From assembly GCA_910584745.1 (NCBI GenBank), contig CAJUDG010000002.1:186001-250000 (forward strand): DNA of 64,000 nucleotides, read 5' to 3'. Below, piece after piece: positions 50,912-59,606 of this stretch; position 1 is the stretch's first letter, and each line of letters opens with the position of its first letter. The stretch comes from an uncultured Eubacteriales bacterium (GTDB lineage: Bacteria > Bacillota > Clostridia > Oscillospirales > Acutalibacteraceae). Below the pieces are notes generated by a model, which worked only from the letters and a program-made list of their open reading frames with translations, was not told the origin of the DNA and made no database searches. The position numbers and the translations under genes are program-made.

Positions 50912-51484
50912 TTAGTTGCCTCCTTCCGAAGCGTAGGCGCTCTGATACTGCTCTATGGCCGCGTTCACCGCGTTAGTGACGGCGGTGCTTGTGATGGTCG
51001 CGCCGGTCATGGCCTGGATCTCGCCCTCCTTGGGGGCCTGGAACTTCACCACTTTGATGCCGCCCGCAAGATCGGCGGCGGGCTGCTCCTTATACTGGTC
51101 CCTAAAGCTCTCCTTCTCGGCGTTGGCCCCAAGGCCCGGGGTCTCGCTGTGGCTCAAGATAACCACGCCAGTGATGTTTCCCTCGGCGCTTATGCCGGTC
51201 ATCACCTTCACCGTGCCGCCATAGCCCTTGCCCTCGGTCTCAAAGACATAGCCCACGGAGTTCCCGCTGCCGTCAAGGCCCGCGTAGTGGCCGTCCAGCT
51301 CCTCAAAGGTCTCCGCCTGTGGGAGCACCACCATCCTGGACTCCTCGGCCTTTTTGGCCGCGGCCTCAGCTATGCGGTCCCTTGTCAGCAGGTTCGTCCC
51401 CGCTAAAGCCGCCGAGACCAGGATACATATCACCAAAAGGACGGCCGCCGGGGCCAAAACCGATCTCGCGTTCAAGCCGTTCAT
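50912..51484 (-). CDS. rnfG: Rnf complex subunit G
   Basis: 190 residues: one N-terminal helix (about 8-28), then an FMN-binding domain. AMTGATITSTAVTNAV contains the Thr that carries covalent FMN, and SHSETPGLGANAE is a typical FMN_bind loop. It overlaps rnfD by 4 bases. Confidence 0.96.
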   Translation of the reverse strand: MNGLNARSVLAPAAVLLVICILVSAALAGTNLLTRDRIAEAAAKKAEESRMVVLPQAETFEELDGHYAGLDGSGNSVGYVFETEGKGYGGTVKVMTGISAEGNITGVVILSHSETPGLGANAEKESFRDQYKEQPAADLAGGIKVVKFQAPKEGEIQAMTGATITSTAVTNAVNAAIEQYQSAYASEGGN

Positions 51485-52443
51485 GCCGCTCCCTCCTTCT
51501 TCTTTTTCTCCTTGGGTTTGCCAAAGGAAGTTGGCTTAACATACCGCTCGATAAGGGGCGTGATAATGTTCATCAGCACTATGGAATAGCTGACGCCCTC
51601 GGGCAGGGAGCCGAACTCCCGGATAATGATGGTTAAGAGCCCGCAGCCTATGGCGAAGACTATCCGCGCCTTAAAGTACAGGGGGCTGGTGGTGTAGTCC
51701 GTGGCCATAAAGAACGCGCCCAGCATAAGCCCGCCGGCCAAGAGGTCAAACAGCGGATCCCGGCCCAGAATGGCCGAGAACACGGCTACTGTCGCAAGGT
51801 ATGTAACGGGTATCACCGGGCTTATGACCTTTCTGACGATGAGGTAAACGCCGCCGATAAGAATAGCCAGCGCGCAGGTCTCGCCCAGGCACCCGCCATG
51901 GACCCCCAGGAACATGTCGAGATAACCCGGCCAGCCCGCCCCGCCGTTTGAGGCGTACTCCGCAAGGGGCGTGGCCGTGGTCACCGCGTCCGCCGTGGCC
52001 GAGTAGTCGAAGGCCGCCACCCAGTGGGTCATCCGGGCGGGGAAGGAGTTCATCAGCACTATCCGGGCGGTAAGGGCCGGGTTCACAAAGTTCTGACCGA
52101 TGCCGCCGAACATCTGCTTTACCACCACTATGGCTATGACCCCGCCAAAGGCCGCTATCAGCGGGTTGATGGTGACCGGCAGGTTCAGGGCCAATAGGAG
52201 CCCGGTCACAACGCAGGAAAGGTCCATAACGGTCTGGGGCCGCTTCATCACCTTTCTTGAGAGGTACTCGCTGAGTATACAGCTGGCGACGCACACGGCT
52301 ATCACCAGAAAGGCCCTGGGCCCAAAGATGATTATGGACGCGACGGACGCGGGCATAAGGCCGATTATCACGTCCAGCATTATATTCTGTGTGGTCTTTC
52401 TCCCGTTGAAGTGTGGGGAGGAGGATACTATAAGCTTGTCCAT
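51481..52443 (-). CDS. rnfD: Rnf complex subunit D
   Basis: 320 residues, about eight membrane helices. SSSPHFNGRKTTQNIMLDVI at the N-terminus, FGGIGQNFVNPALTARIVL, and ADAVTTATPLAEY, the site of the second covalent FMN. Begins directly after the rnfC stop codon. Confidence 0.96.
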   Translation of the reverse strand: MDKLIVSSSPHFNGRKTTQNIMLDVIIGLMPASVASIIIFGPRAFLVIAVCVASCILSEYLSRKVMKRPQTVMDLSCVVTGLLLALNLPVTINPLIAAFGGVIAIVVVKQMFGGIGQNFVNPALTARIVLMNSFPARMTHWVAAFDYSATADAVTTATPLAEYASNGGAGWPGYLDMFLGVHGGCLGETCALAILIGGVYLIVRKVISPVIPVTYLATVAVFSAILGRDPLFDLLAGGLMLGAFFMATDYTTSPLYFKARIVFAIGCGLLTIIIREFGSLPEGVSYSIVLMNIITPLIERYVKPTSFGKPKEKKKKEGAA

Positions 52444-53802
52444 TTACTTTTTCCCTGCCTTTCTCACATATGCCTTGCCCATGCGGATGCTCTGCACCAG
52501 CCGCCGCCCCGCCGGACAGGAGAAGGCGCAGCAGCCGCACTCCATGCAGGTCATAACGTCCAGGGCGTTAAGGGCATCCACGTCCTTTTTCTGCGCGGCC
52601 TTTTCAAGCTTCGTGGGCATGAGGTTCATTGGGCACGCCGCCACGCACCGGCCGCAGCGTATGCAGTCGGTGGTCTCGTACATCTTCGCCTCGTTCTCGT
52701 CAAAGGCTAAGATAGCGTTGTTCTGCTTTAAAATGGGCAGCTCGTCGCTGACTATGGCTATGCCCATCATGGGCCCGCCCATGAGCATCTTTTTGGGCTC
52801 GGACTTATACCCGCCGCAGAACTCTATCACGTCCTTTATGGGCGTGCCGATGGGCACTATCACGTTCTGGGGCTCCTTTATGGCAGAGCCGTCGATGGTG
52901 ACGCGCTTTTTCGTCAGGGGCATACCTGTGCGCATATAGCTTGCCAGGAACGACACCGATGCGATGTTCATCACAAGGCACCCCACGTCCGCGGGCAGGC
53001 CCCCCGCCGGGACCTTCCTTCCGGTGCAGGCCTGGACCAGCACCTTCTCGGCCCCCTGGGGGTAGCGGCTCTTGAGCTGCAATACCCGCACCTCGTCCTT
53101 GGGGTCCAGCTCCGTATTGTCGGCGATGCGCCTGAGCTCCGCGATAACGTCGGGCTTATTGTCCTCCACGGCGATAAGCACCCTGTGCACGTCTAAGATC
53201 TCCTTGACCTTATACACGCCCTCCAGCACGTTTTTGCCGTTCTCCAGGGCCTCCCTATGGTCGGATGTCACATAGGGCTCGCACTCGGCCACGTTGATGA
53301 TAAGGGTGTCGATGCTCTTGCCGTCGGGCACGTTGAGCTTCACATGGGCCGGGAAGCCCGCGCCCCCAAGGCCCACGAGCCCCGAGGCCCGGGCCGCTTC
53401 AGCCAGCGACTTCTTGTCCCTGATGGGCTCTGGGGGCTTGATGTTGGGGTCCGGCTCCATAAGCCCGTCGGAGTCGATGACCACCGCCTCCACCGGCCTG
53501 TCCCCGGTGAGCATCACATTCCGTATCTCTGCCACCGTGCCGGAGACGGAGGCGTGTATGGGGGCGCTGACATACCCCTCGCTGTCGCCCACAATCTGCC
53601 CCAGGTACACGTGGTCGCCCTTTTTCACCACCGGCTTGCAGGGCGCGCCGATATGCTGCTGCATGGGCAGTATCACCCGCTCTGGCGGCGGCATGGTCTT
53701 CGACGGCTCTGCGCAGGTGTTCTTGTGGTGTGGCACCGGCGCGCCGCCGTGGGTCCTGAAGGGACGCTTTGGGAAAAGGTCTCCCGCATGTTGTTCCTGC
53801 AT
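52444..53802 (-). CDS. rnfC: Rnf complex subunit C
   Basis: About 452 residues from the ATG at 53802, behind GAAAGGA; the open frame extends further to 53898 without support. THGGAPVPHHKNT begins the protein, a barrel-sandwich part follows (SAPIHASVSGTVAEI), then the NADH/FMN segment VGLGGAGFPAHVKL, and two 4Fe-4S motifs CIRCGRCVAACP and CMECGCCAFSCP. It is the NAD-reducing end of Rnf and the first gene of the operon. Confidence 0.96.
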   Translation of the reverse strand: MQEQHAGDLFPKRPFRTHGGAPVPHHKNTCAEPSKTMPPPERVILPMQQHIGAPCKPVVKKGDHVYLGQIVGDSEGYVSAPIHASVSGTVAEIRNVMLTGDRPVEAVVIDSDGLMEPDPNIKPPEPIRDKKSLAEAARASGLVGLGGAGFPAHVKLNVPDGKSIDTLIINVAECEPYVTSDHREALENGKNVLEGVYKVKEILDVHRVLIAVEDNKPDVIAELRRIADNTELDPKDEVRVLQLKSRYPQGAEKVLVQACTGRKVPAGGLPADVGCLVMNIASVSFLASYMRTGMPLTKKRVTIDGSAIKEPQNVIVPIGTPIKDVIEFCGGYKSEPKKMLMGGPMMGIAIVSDELPILKQNNAILAFDENEAKMYETTDCIRCGRCVAACPMNLMPTKLEKAAQKKDVDALNALDVMTCMECGCCAFSCPAGRRLVQSIRMGKAYVRKAGKK

Positions 53803-53857
53803 AAAATCCACGATCCTTTCGTCCGTAGTATTTCGTTCGCAAAAAGTTAACAATTTT

Positions 53858-53886
53858 ATTTTACCGCAAAACTGCGCTTTCTGCAA
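53858..53886 (-). promoter_or_regulatory. Promoter of the rnf operon
   Basis: Minus-strand TTGCAG (53881-53886), 17 bases, TAAAAT (53858-53863), 55 bases before rnfC. Confidence 0.8.
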
Positions 53887-53948
53887 CCATAAATCCATGA
53901 TTTTCCGGCAAAAATCTCCCCAAAAAGTTAAGAGCCCTCGGAAAGAAA

Positions 53949-53977
53949 TTGCTTTCTTGGGGCGGGTGTGCTATAAT
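53949..53977 (+). promoter_or_regulatory. Promoter of the GrpB-like gene
   Basis: TTGCTT (53949-53954), 17 bases, TATAAT (53972-53977). Confidence 0.8.
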
Positions 53978-54011
53978 GTTCCAAAAGACAAACCAGGCGG
54001 AGAGGCCAAAG

Positions 54012-54527
54012 ATGGAGACAAAAAAAGTTGAAGTTCTGCCATATGACGCAAAGTGGAGATCAGACTTTGAAGACATAAAGAGGGAAATATCAGCTGCAAT
54101 AGGCGGCCTTATCACCGGCATCGAGCACGTGGGCAGCACTTCCGTGGAGGGGATGTCCGCCAAGCCCTGCATTGACATTGATGTGATAATCAAGGACCGT
54201 TCCGTTTTTGACGCGGTCGTGAAAGGGCTTGGCGATATCGGCTATGTCCACGAGGGCGATCTTGGCATAAAGGACAGAGAGGCCTTCAAATATTCAGACA
54301 AGCCCCACCTACAGGCCCACCACCTGTATGTATGCCCTGAAAAGTCGGAGGAACTGCGCCGGCATATGGCTTTCCGGGATTTTCTTCGGAATGATCCCGA
54401 AGCAGTGAAAGAATACAGCGCGGTCAAGGAAGAAGCCGCGCGAAGGTTCCCCAACGACATAGAGAAGTATATCCAATATAAGTCCCCCTGCATTGAAGCG
54501 CTGTATGAGAAGTGCGGCCTGAGATGA
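54012..54527 (+). CDS. GrpB/UPF0157-family protein
   Basis: 171 residues from the ATG at 54012 (METKKVEVLPYDAKW). The nucleotidyltransferase-like motif GIEHVGSTSVEGMSAKPCID is the family hallmark, followed by IDVIIKDR. Members resemble minimal nucleotidyltransferases, and some act with dephospho-CoA kinases, but the role here is unknown. Own promoter, facing away from rnf. Confidence 0.88.
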   Translation: METKKVEVLPYDAKWRSDFEDIKREISAAIGGLITGIEHVGSTSVEGMSAKPCIDIDVIIKDRSVFDAVVKGLGDIGYVHEGDLGIKDREAFKYSDKPHLQAHHLYVCPEKSEELRRHMAFRDFLRNDPEAVKEYSAVKEEAARRFPNDIEKYIQYKSPCIEALYEKCGLR

Positions 54528-54576
54528 TAGGGGACGGTATAATACAGCCAAACCCAAAATTTATAGGAGGCCGAAA

Positions 54577-54891
54577 ATGAAAAAACTTATCTGCGCGCTT
54601 ACAACCCTCGCCATGCTGCTTTCCCTTGCAGCCTGCGGCGGCAAGACCGAAAACGCGGTCACCTTCCGTGCCACCGTGCTGGAGATAAACGACGGCTATT
54701 ATCTTGTGGAGCCCGTCGAGGGCAGCGCGGAGCTTAAAAGCGCGGACCAAATCACCGTGCCCATGAAGAACATGTCCCCCTCGTCCGAGCCGGAGGTGGG
54801 AGACATTCTGGAGATAGAGTATGACGGCTATATTGCGGAGTCTTACCCCGCGCAGATAAATAATGTCTACAGCATCAGCGTGGTCGAGTAG
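54577..54891 (+). CDS. Small secreted lipoprotein
   Basis: 104 residues. Signal peptide MKKLICALTTLAML with lipobox SLAAC (Cys at about 20), then a small beta-rich domain: TFRATVLEINDGYYLVEPVE, SADQITVPMKN, VGDILEIEYDGYIAESYPAQ. The pattern suggests an OB-like barrel of the DUF3221 kind. Function unknown. TAGGAGG site. Confidence 0.75.
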   Translation: MKKLICALTTLAMLLSLAACGGKTENAVTFRATVLEINDGYYLVEPVEGSAELKSADQITVPMKNMSPSSEPEVGDILEIEYDGYIAESYPAQINNVYSISVVE

Positions 54892-54907
54892 GCGTATGCG
54901 TGGGCTC

Positions 54908-54937
54908 TTTACAGATAAAAGGGTGCCATGGTATAAT
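54908..54937 (+). promoter_or_regulatory. Promoter of the ASCH-like gene
   Basis: TTTACA (54908-54913), 18 bases, TATAAT (54932-54937). Confidence 0.7.
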
Positions 54938-54975
54938 GAACTGACAGAAAAACTTTAACTTAGGAGGACATCGGA

Positions 54976-55440
54976 ATGGTGCATTTAGTGTACTGCGACA
55001 ACGCGGGGAAAAAGGGCGAGAAGGTGCTTGACAAGATACTTGCGGGGACAAAGACGATGGTCGTGCGCGGGGCGGCTGGGAGAAAGATACCCCATAGCCG
55101 GGTCTTCGAGGGAGAGCGGCTCTACTTCATGGAAAAGGGCAGTGGGCAGATAACGGCCACGGCCACTGTAAAATCGGTCCAGAACTTTGTGAAGTTGTCC
55201 GACGAGGAGATAACAAAGACCCTTGAGGACAACCAGGAAAAGCTGAACCTGTCCGACAAGCAGAAGGCCCGGTGGCACAAGAAGTGCCTGTGTCTTGTGG
55301 AGTTCGAGAACGTGGAGGAGATTGCTCCACTTGCCTTTGACCATCAGGGCAATATGGACGACTGGCTGATAATAGAGAAGATAGAGGACGTTGTTGTGGG
55401 GACGAGCATACCCTATAATTACGAAAAGTCAAAGTTCTAG
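54976..55440 (+). CDS. ASCH/PUA-like domain protein
   Basis: 154 residues. KILAGTKTMVVRGAAGRKIP and VFEGERLYFMEKGSGQITAT resemble the ASCH fold, a PUA-like RNA or nucleotide-binding barrel. The C-terminal part is charged (DDWLIIEKIEDVVVG). No catalytic residue can be named. AGGAGG site; the DUF1801-like gene follows 13 bases later. Confidence 0.6.
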   Translation: MVHLVYCDNAGKKGEKVLDKILAGTKTMVVRGAAGRKIPHSRVFEGERLYFMEKGSGQITATATVKSVQNFVKLSDEEITKTLEDNQEKLNLSDKQKARWHKKCLCLVEFENVEEIAPLAFDHQGNMDDWLIIEKIEDVVVGTSIPYNYEKSKF

Positions 55441-55453
55441 AGGTGACTTTTAA

Positions 55454-55786
55454 ATGAATGAGCAGGTAAAAGAGCAGATAAATAATTATTCTGCGGAAGT
55501 TATTGACATGTTTGAGCGTTTAAGGCAGCTGCTTTTGGACAGCGCCCCATGTGAACCCGAGGAAAAGCTGTGGGCGAAACTGCCCAGCTACTATGTCGGA
55601 AAAACGTTCGTGCGGCTGATACCGTTCAAGGATCATATCAATATTGAGGCGCAGGCCGCCCTTTCCCACGAGGAAGAACTGGCTGGATATAAATTTACCC
55701 CGAAAGGAATGTTGCAGATATATTTGAGACAGGATATCCCATCTGATATTTTGAAGCGTATATTTGCAGAAACATTAGCAGGATAA
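55454..55786 (+). CDS. DUF1801-like protein
   Basis: 110 residues: QINNYSAEVIDMFERLRQLL, AKLPSYYVGKTFVRLIPFKD and KGMLQIYLRQDIPSDILKRI, the pattern of the YdhG/DUF1801 fold. Members are small and of uncertain role. Follows the ASCH-like gene and ends at a bidirectional terminator. Confidence 0.7.
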   Translation: MNEQVKEQINNYSAEVIDMFERLRQLLLDSAPCEPEEKLWAKLPSYYVGKTFVRLIPFKDHINIEAQAALSHEEELAGYKFTPKGMLQIYLRQDIPSDILKRIFAETLAG

Positions 55787-55794
55787 GCCGAAAA

Positions 55795-55817
55795 GGGCGG
55801 ACCCTACCGGTCCGCCC
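55795..55817. terminator. Bidirectional terminator
   Basis: GGGCGGACC (55795-55803) pairs with GGTCCGCCC (55809-55817) across CTACC, between convergent genes. Confidence 0.85.
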
Positions 55818-55832
55818 CTTACTTTTATCCTG

Positions 55833-56276
55833 TCAGTTTTTCTGCCAGTGCCGCAGCTTCGGCAGCTCCTTCTCAAAATACTCCCGGGCCTGCGCCGGGG
55901 TGAAGTTTTCGTTCGCCATATGCTCCGAAAGAAAATCCACCAGCGAGCCCATGTCCGGGTACACGAATTTACCGTCTGTATAGCACCACTTGCAGTATTC
56001 CTCGTTGAAGCTGCCGTCGGGCTCCCGGCTTATGGACCCGTCCTCCAAGGGCATCCCGCAGCACTGGCAGATAAGCTGCCTGGGCGAGCCCAGAAGGGTG
56101 TTTATGGACACGTCAAAGAGCTTTGACAGCAGCTTCAGGGTCTCCGTGCCCGGGGTGGTCTCGTCGTTCTCCCAGCGGCTCACCGCCTGGCGGGTGACGA
56201 ATACCTTTTCCGCCAGCTCGTCCTGGGACATGCCCGCCTTAGTCCTTAGATCCAAGATTACATTTTTAGTCTCCAT
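55833..56276 (-). CDS. XRE-type regulator with zinc-ribbon C-terminus
   Basis: 147 residues from the ATG at 56276. Residues 5-60 form a Cro/C1 helix-turn-helix: MSQDELAEKVFVTRQAVSRW. The C-terminal part begins LICQCCGMPLEDGS and has CKWCYTDG, two cysteine pairs suited to zinc, as in a common family of clostridial XRE proteins. An inverted repeat over the ribosome site suggests it represses itself. Confidence 0.88.
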   Translation of the reverse strand: METKNVILDLRTKAGMSQDELAEKVFVTRQAVSRWENDETTPGTETLKLLSKLFDVSINTLLGSPRQLICQCCGMPLEDGSISREPDGSFNEEYCKWCYTDGKFVYPDMGSLVDFLSEHMANENFTPAQAREYFEKELPKLRHWQKN

Positions 56277-56281
56277 TTTAT

Positions 56282-56330
56282 ATCCCACCTTTCATGGGAT
56301 TATGATAGCACATCCCGCGGGAAAGCACAA
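56282..56330 (-). promoter_or_regulatory. Promoter and likely operator of the XRE gene
   Basis: Minus-strand TTGTGC (56325-56330), 17 bases, TATCAT (56302-56307). Downstream, ATCCCA/TGGGAT (56282-56300) forms a perfect inverted repeat overlapping the ribosome site, a plausible self-repression operator. Confidence 0.6.
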
Positions 56331-56349
56331 GCAACTGTCTGTTGCGGGG

Positions 56350-56796
56350 CTATTTTACCTCCCGGTAGGCCTCCTCCAAGCCCGCAGTGTTAAGGCCGAA
56401 GGACTTAAAGCCCTCTATGCACCCCCTATAATACCCCTCCGTGGGCGCGCCCGGGCCGTATTCCTCCCGCATTATGTAGATTAGCGCCCGCTCCCGGCGC
56501 TGCTCCCCGGTGGAGCGGTCCTTAAAGTCCATGTCTATCTCCGTCTTATAGTAGAACTCCGGATACCCCTCGTACTCGTCCAGCTTCTCAAGGTCCTCTG
56601 GCGTCACCTCCCAGACCCCCACAGGCACCAGGCCCTCCGGCTCCGGCAGCAGGGTCAGGTAATAACCTCTGGCCGCGCCGCGAAAGGCCAGCCTGTACCC
56701 CGGCAGGGCCCCGGTTCCGGCGGGCTTTGCCCCCGGGCAGCGCTCTTTCATCTGCTGAAGGTTCAGATTGCTTCCATAGGCGATGTAAAATGACAT
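56350..56796 (-). CDS. Gamma-glutamylcyclotransferase-like protein
   Basis: 148 residues. FYIAYGSNLNLQQM is the YGSN loop that binds the substrate, and LDEYEGYPEFYY carries the catalytic Glu. Family members convert gamma-glutamyl compounds to 5-oxoproline. Follows the anti-sigma-like gene by 6 bases, so it may be the last gene of that unit. Confidence 0.88.
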   Translation of the reverse strand: MSFYIAYGSNLNLQQMKERCPGAKPAGTGALPGYRLAFRGAARGYYLTLLPEPEGLVPVGVWEVTPEDLEKLDEYEGYPEFYYKTEIDMDFKDRSTGEQRRERALIYIMREEYGPGAPTEGYYRGCIEGFKSFGLNTAGLEEAYREVK

Positions 56797-56802
56797 TTGT
56801 CA

Positions 56803-57285
56803 TCACTCCTCGTCTTCATAATTATACAGCAGCTCATAGAGCAGGTATTTCCCCTCGTACTCAACGATGATGTCCTCGTCAAGCCTGTACACACTGCACC
56901 CGATAAGGTCGTCGTTGGCGGAAAAGCTCTCTCTGGGCCGCTCTGCCGAGTCCACCCGGCCAGTTATCTCGCCCAGGTACTGAAACTCATCCTCCCTGCC
57001 CTCAAGCTCCGGCTGCTCAATGGCTATCTGGTACAGCCCCCGGCCCACGCAGACCATGGGCGGCGCCTCGCAGTCCACGGCATAGCTCTCCCCGTCCATA
57101 ACGCCGCCGTCCAGGTGCGGCAGACCCCTTACAGCCAGCGCCCCGATAACCAGCACAAGACACGCCGCTATGGGCACGAGCACCCTCCAGCTCAGCCGCC
57201 GCCTTGCGCTCACGGTTTCCCGCGCCCCGCAGACCATATCGCCGTCCAGCTCGCCCAAAGCCTCAAAAAGATATTCTCTGGTCAT
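56803..57285 (-). CDS. Membrane partner of the ECF sigma factor (anti-sigma-like)
   Basis: 160 residues: a short N-terminal cytoplasmic part (FEALGELDGDMVCGARE), one membrane helix (about 34-54, VLVPIAACLVLVIGALAV), then an acidic extracellular domain of 100 residues. The start overlaps the sigma gene by 4 bases, the usual layout for a sigma factor and its membrane anti-sigma. No zinc-binding anti-sigma motif is seen, so the role is inferred from position and topology. Confidence 0.65.
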   Translation of the reverse strand: MTREYLFEALGELDGDMVCGARETVSARRRLSWRVLVPIAACLVLVIGALAVRGLPHLDGGVMDGESYAVDCEAPPMVCVGRGLYQIAIEQPELEGREDEFQYLGEITGRVDSAERPRESFSANDDLIGCSVYRLDEDIIVEYEGKYLLYELLYNYEDEE

Positions 57286-57842
57286 AGCTCAAATCCCCTT
57301 TCCATAAGATATTCCCGAAGCTGCTTCCTTGCGCGCTCCAAAGCCTTTGAAACCGCCCCGGGGCGCATATCATTGTCCCGGGCGATGTCCTTCACCGGGT
57401 CCGAGTACCAGTACCTGCGCAGGAACAGCCGCCTTTTATCCTCCGGCAGGCCCCTTACAAAGGCGTTCACCGCGTCTATAAGCTCCCGCCGGTCATATTC
57501 GCCCTCCACGGTCTCGCGGCCCGAGACGCACTCGGAGAGCTCCTCCAGCACCAGGGCTATCTCGCCGCCGCCGCGCTTTTCGGCCCGGGCGCTTTTGTAG
57601 CGGTTGAAGGCGAGATTGCGGGTTATCTTCCCGAGATAGGCCGGAAGGAGCTTGGGCCAGTCCTTGGGCATGGAGCTCCACGCCGCCATATAGGTGTCGT
57701 TCAGGCACTCCTCCCGGTCCTGGGGGCTTTTAAGGATGTTCCCCGCTATGCTCATGCAGTAGGGGCCGTACTTCTCGCCGGTGGCCGCTATGGCCCGCTG
57801 GTCCCTGTCCCAGTACAGCCGGATGATGCTGCCGTCGTCCAT
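57282..57842 (-). CDS. ECF-type RNA polymerase sigma factor
   Basis: About 186 residues from the ATG at 57842 (AAAGGAGGG site; the frame opens at 57860 within that site). Region 2: QDREECLNDTYMAAW and YLGKITRNLAFNRYKSARA. Region 4: LPEDKRRLFLRRYWYSDPVK and GAVSKALERARKQLREYL. It directs RNA polymerase to stress or signal promoters. Co-transcribed with a membrane protein and a GGCT-like enzyme. Its targets are unknown; the ECF-like motifs in the lipoprotein array are candidates only. Confidence 0.9.
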   Translation of the reverse strand: MDDGSIIRLYWDRDQRAIAATGEKYGPYCMSIAGNILKSPQDREECLNDTYMAAWSSMPKDWPKLLPAYLGKITRNLAFNRYKSARAEKRGGGEIALVLEELSECVSGRETVEGEYDRRELIDAVNAFVRGLPEDKRRLFLRRYWYSDPVKDIARDNDMRPGAVSKALERARKQLREYLMERGFEL

Positions 57843-57912
57843 AATAGACCCTCCTTTCATCTATATAGACAACTTTTATGGGGGGATATGACGCATATGC
57901 TCTGAGAATTTG

Positions 57913-57941
57913 ATTGTACCATAAATATCCCCAAAAATCAA
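57913..57941 (-). promoter_or_regulatory. Promoter of the sigma factor gene
   Basis: Minus-strand TTGATT (57936-57941), 17 bases, TACAAT (57913-57918). It is sigma-A-like rather than ECF-like, so self-activation is not evident. Confidence 0.75.
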
Positions 57942-57952
57942 ACCGTTTCCCC

Positions 57953-57981
57953 TTGACAAACTGCCCGGGAGAAAGTATACT
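57953..57981 (+). promoter_or_regulatory. Promoter of nhaC
   Basis: TTGACA (57953-57958), 17 bases, TATACT (57976-57981). Divergent from the sigma promoter, with the -35 boxes 11 bases apart. Confidence 0.88.
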
Positions 57982-58023
57982 ATTATGGTATACTTTAGAA
58001 AAGTGAAACAGGAGGAGATAGGA

Positions 58024-59523
58024 ATGGGACTTGAAATGATAGACGCCGGCTGGCTGTCCATACTGCCGCCGGTGGTGGCCATCACCCTGGCCCTGCTGAC
58101 AAAGGAGGTGTACTCGTCCCTGTTCTTGGGGATACTCACGGGCATGTGCGTGTACTGCTTCTCCACCGGGGGAAACATTCTGCAGGCGGTTACATATGTC
58201 TTCGATATGATGGCCGGGAAGATAGGGGATAACGGGTACATGATAATCTTCCTGGTGCTGCTGGGCTCCCTGGTGGTGATAGTCACCCGCTCCGGGGGCA
58301 CCGCGGCATATGGCCAGTGGGCCATAAAGCGCATAAAGACAAAGCGCTCGGCAAAGCTTACCACGGCCCTGCTGGGTCTGCTTATTTTCCTGGACGACGG
58401 CTTCAACTGCCTGACGGTGGGCACGGTCATGCGGCCCATCACTGACAAGCATAAGATCTCCCGGGAGAAGCTGTCGTATCTGCTGGACGCCACCGCCGCG
58501 CCCATCTGCATAATAGCCCCCATCTCAAGCTGGGCCGTGGCTGTGGCCTCTGAGGTGGAGGACGCTGGGGGGCTTGGGGCCTTCCTCCAGACCATACCAT
58601 TTAATCTTTACGCGCTGATGACTATAGCCATGGTGTTCTTTTTAAGCGCCACCAGCTTCGACTTCGGCCCCATGAAAAAGGCCGAGGCTGACCCCCAGAT
58701 ACCGCCGGAGAGCGCGGAGACAGCGCCCGACGGCGGGCAGCCCCGGGGCACGGTGCTGGATCTGGTGCTGCCCATCGTGACTCTTATTGTCACCGCCATA
58801 CTGGGCATGGCCTATGTGGGCGGCTTCTTCCAGGGCGCCAGCTTCTCAGAGGCCATCGGCGCGAACCCTGTGGCGGGGCTGACCCTTGGGACCTTCGCGG
58901 GGCTTTTAGTGGCGCTGTGCATGTATCTTCCCCGGAAGATAATGACCATGAAGGAGTTTGTGACCGGCATAATCGACGGCATCAAGACCATGATACCGGC
59001 CCTTACCATCCTGATCCTGGCCTGGGCCCTGGGTGGGGTCTGCCGGGAGATGATAGGCACCGGGAACTTTGTCAGCAGCGTAGTCTCCGGCGGGCATATC
59101 TCCATGAGCCTGATACCGGCCATAGTCTTCGCCGTGGCGGCGTTTTTAAGCTTCTCCATGGGCACGGCCTGGGGCACCTTCGGCATACTGCTGCCTATCG
59201 TGTCCATGATCTGCGCGGGTCCCGCCGGGGCCGGGGTGCTGATACCCTCCCTGGGCGCTACCCTTGCCGGGTCCGTGTACGGCGACCACTGCTCGCCCAT
59301 ATCCGACACCACCATCCTGGCCTCTACCGGGGCCCAGTGCGACCACCTGCGGCACGTTGAGACACAGCTGCCATATGCCACCTTAGTGGCGGGGGTGTGC
59401 TTCCTCGGGTACATCGTGGCCGGGTTCACCAGGAACGCGGTGATAACCATCATAGCGTCTCTGTGCATATTGGGGCTGGCCTTTGCGGGTATCGCCTTTA
59501 TGCAGACGCGCGTGAAGGAATGA
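58024..59523 (+). CDS. nhaC: Na+/H+ antiporter, NhaC family
   Basis: 499 residues from the ATG at 58024, with AGGAGGAG ahead; an upstream ATG at 57985 lies almost on the promoter. About 11-12 membrane helices. IFLDDGFNCLTVGTVMRPI and LGATLAGSVYGDHCSPISDT are NhaC signature regions. It exchanges external protons for internal Na+, or acts in the related malate/lactate mode, and would use or balance the ion gradient made by Rnf. Confidence 0.92.
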   Translation: MGLEMIDAGWLSILPPVVAITLALLTKEVYSSLFLGILTGMCVYCFSTGGNILQAVTYVFDMMAGKIGDNGYMIIFLVLLGSLVVIVTRSGGTAAYGQWAIKRIKTKRSAKLTTALLGLLIFLDDGFNCLTVGTVMRPITDKHKISREKLSYLLDATAAPICIIAPISSWAVAVASEVEDAGGLGAFLQTIPFNLYALMTIAMVFFLSATSFDFGPMKKAEADPQIPPESAETAPDGGQPRGTVLDLVLPIVTLIVTAILGMAYVGGFFQGASFSEAIGANPVAGLTLGTFAGLLVALCMYLPRKIMTMKEFVTGIIDGIKTMIPALTILILAWALGGVCREMIGTGNFVSSVVSGGHISMSLIPAIVFAVAAFLSFSMGTAWGTFGILLPIVSMICAGPAGAGVLIPSLGATLAGSVYGDHCSPISDTTILASTGAQCDHLRHVETQLPYATLVAGVCFLGYIVAGFTRNAVITIIASLCILGLAFAGIAFMQTRVKE

Positions 59524-59528
59524 GGAAA

Positions 59529-59559
59529 AAATACCGGGCCCAGAGGGGGTCCGGTATTT
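59529..59559 (+). terminator. Terminator after nhaC
   Basis: AAATACCGGGCCC pairs with GGGTCCGGTATTT (one G-T pair), loop AGAGG, followed by T-rich sequence. Confidence 0.85.
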
Positions 59560-59586
59560 TACTTTTTGGCGTAGATATGGTATAGT
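59558..59586 (+). promoter_or_regulatory. Promoter of the chromate transporter genes
   Basis: TTTACT (59558-59563), 17 bases, TATAGT (59581-59586), 20 bases before the first chromate gene. Confidence 0.6.
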
Positions 59587-59606
59587 ATACCAAAAGAAAG
59601 GGGGCT

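Noticed and set aside
53881..53892. TGCAACCATAAA on the plus strand near rnfC, similar to the array promoter motif
   Set aside because: It points the wrong way for rnfC, lacks the GTMT partner at the right spacing, and coincides with the sigma-A -35 of rnfC on the other strand.
57861..57960. Search for an ECF-type autoregulatory promoter ahead of the sigma gene
   Set aside because: No AAC-bearing -35 with a GTMT-like -10 was found; only a sigma-A promoter is evident, so control of the lipoprotein array by this sigma factor cannot be claimed.
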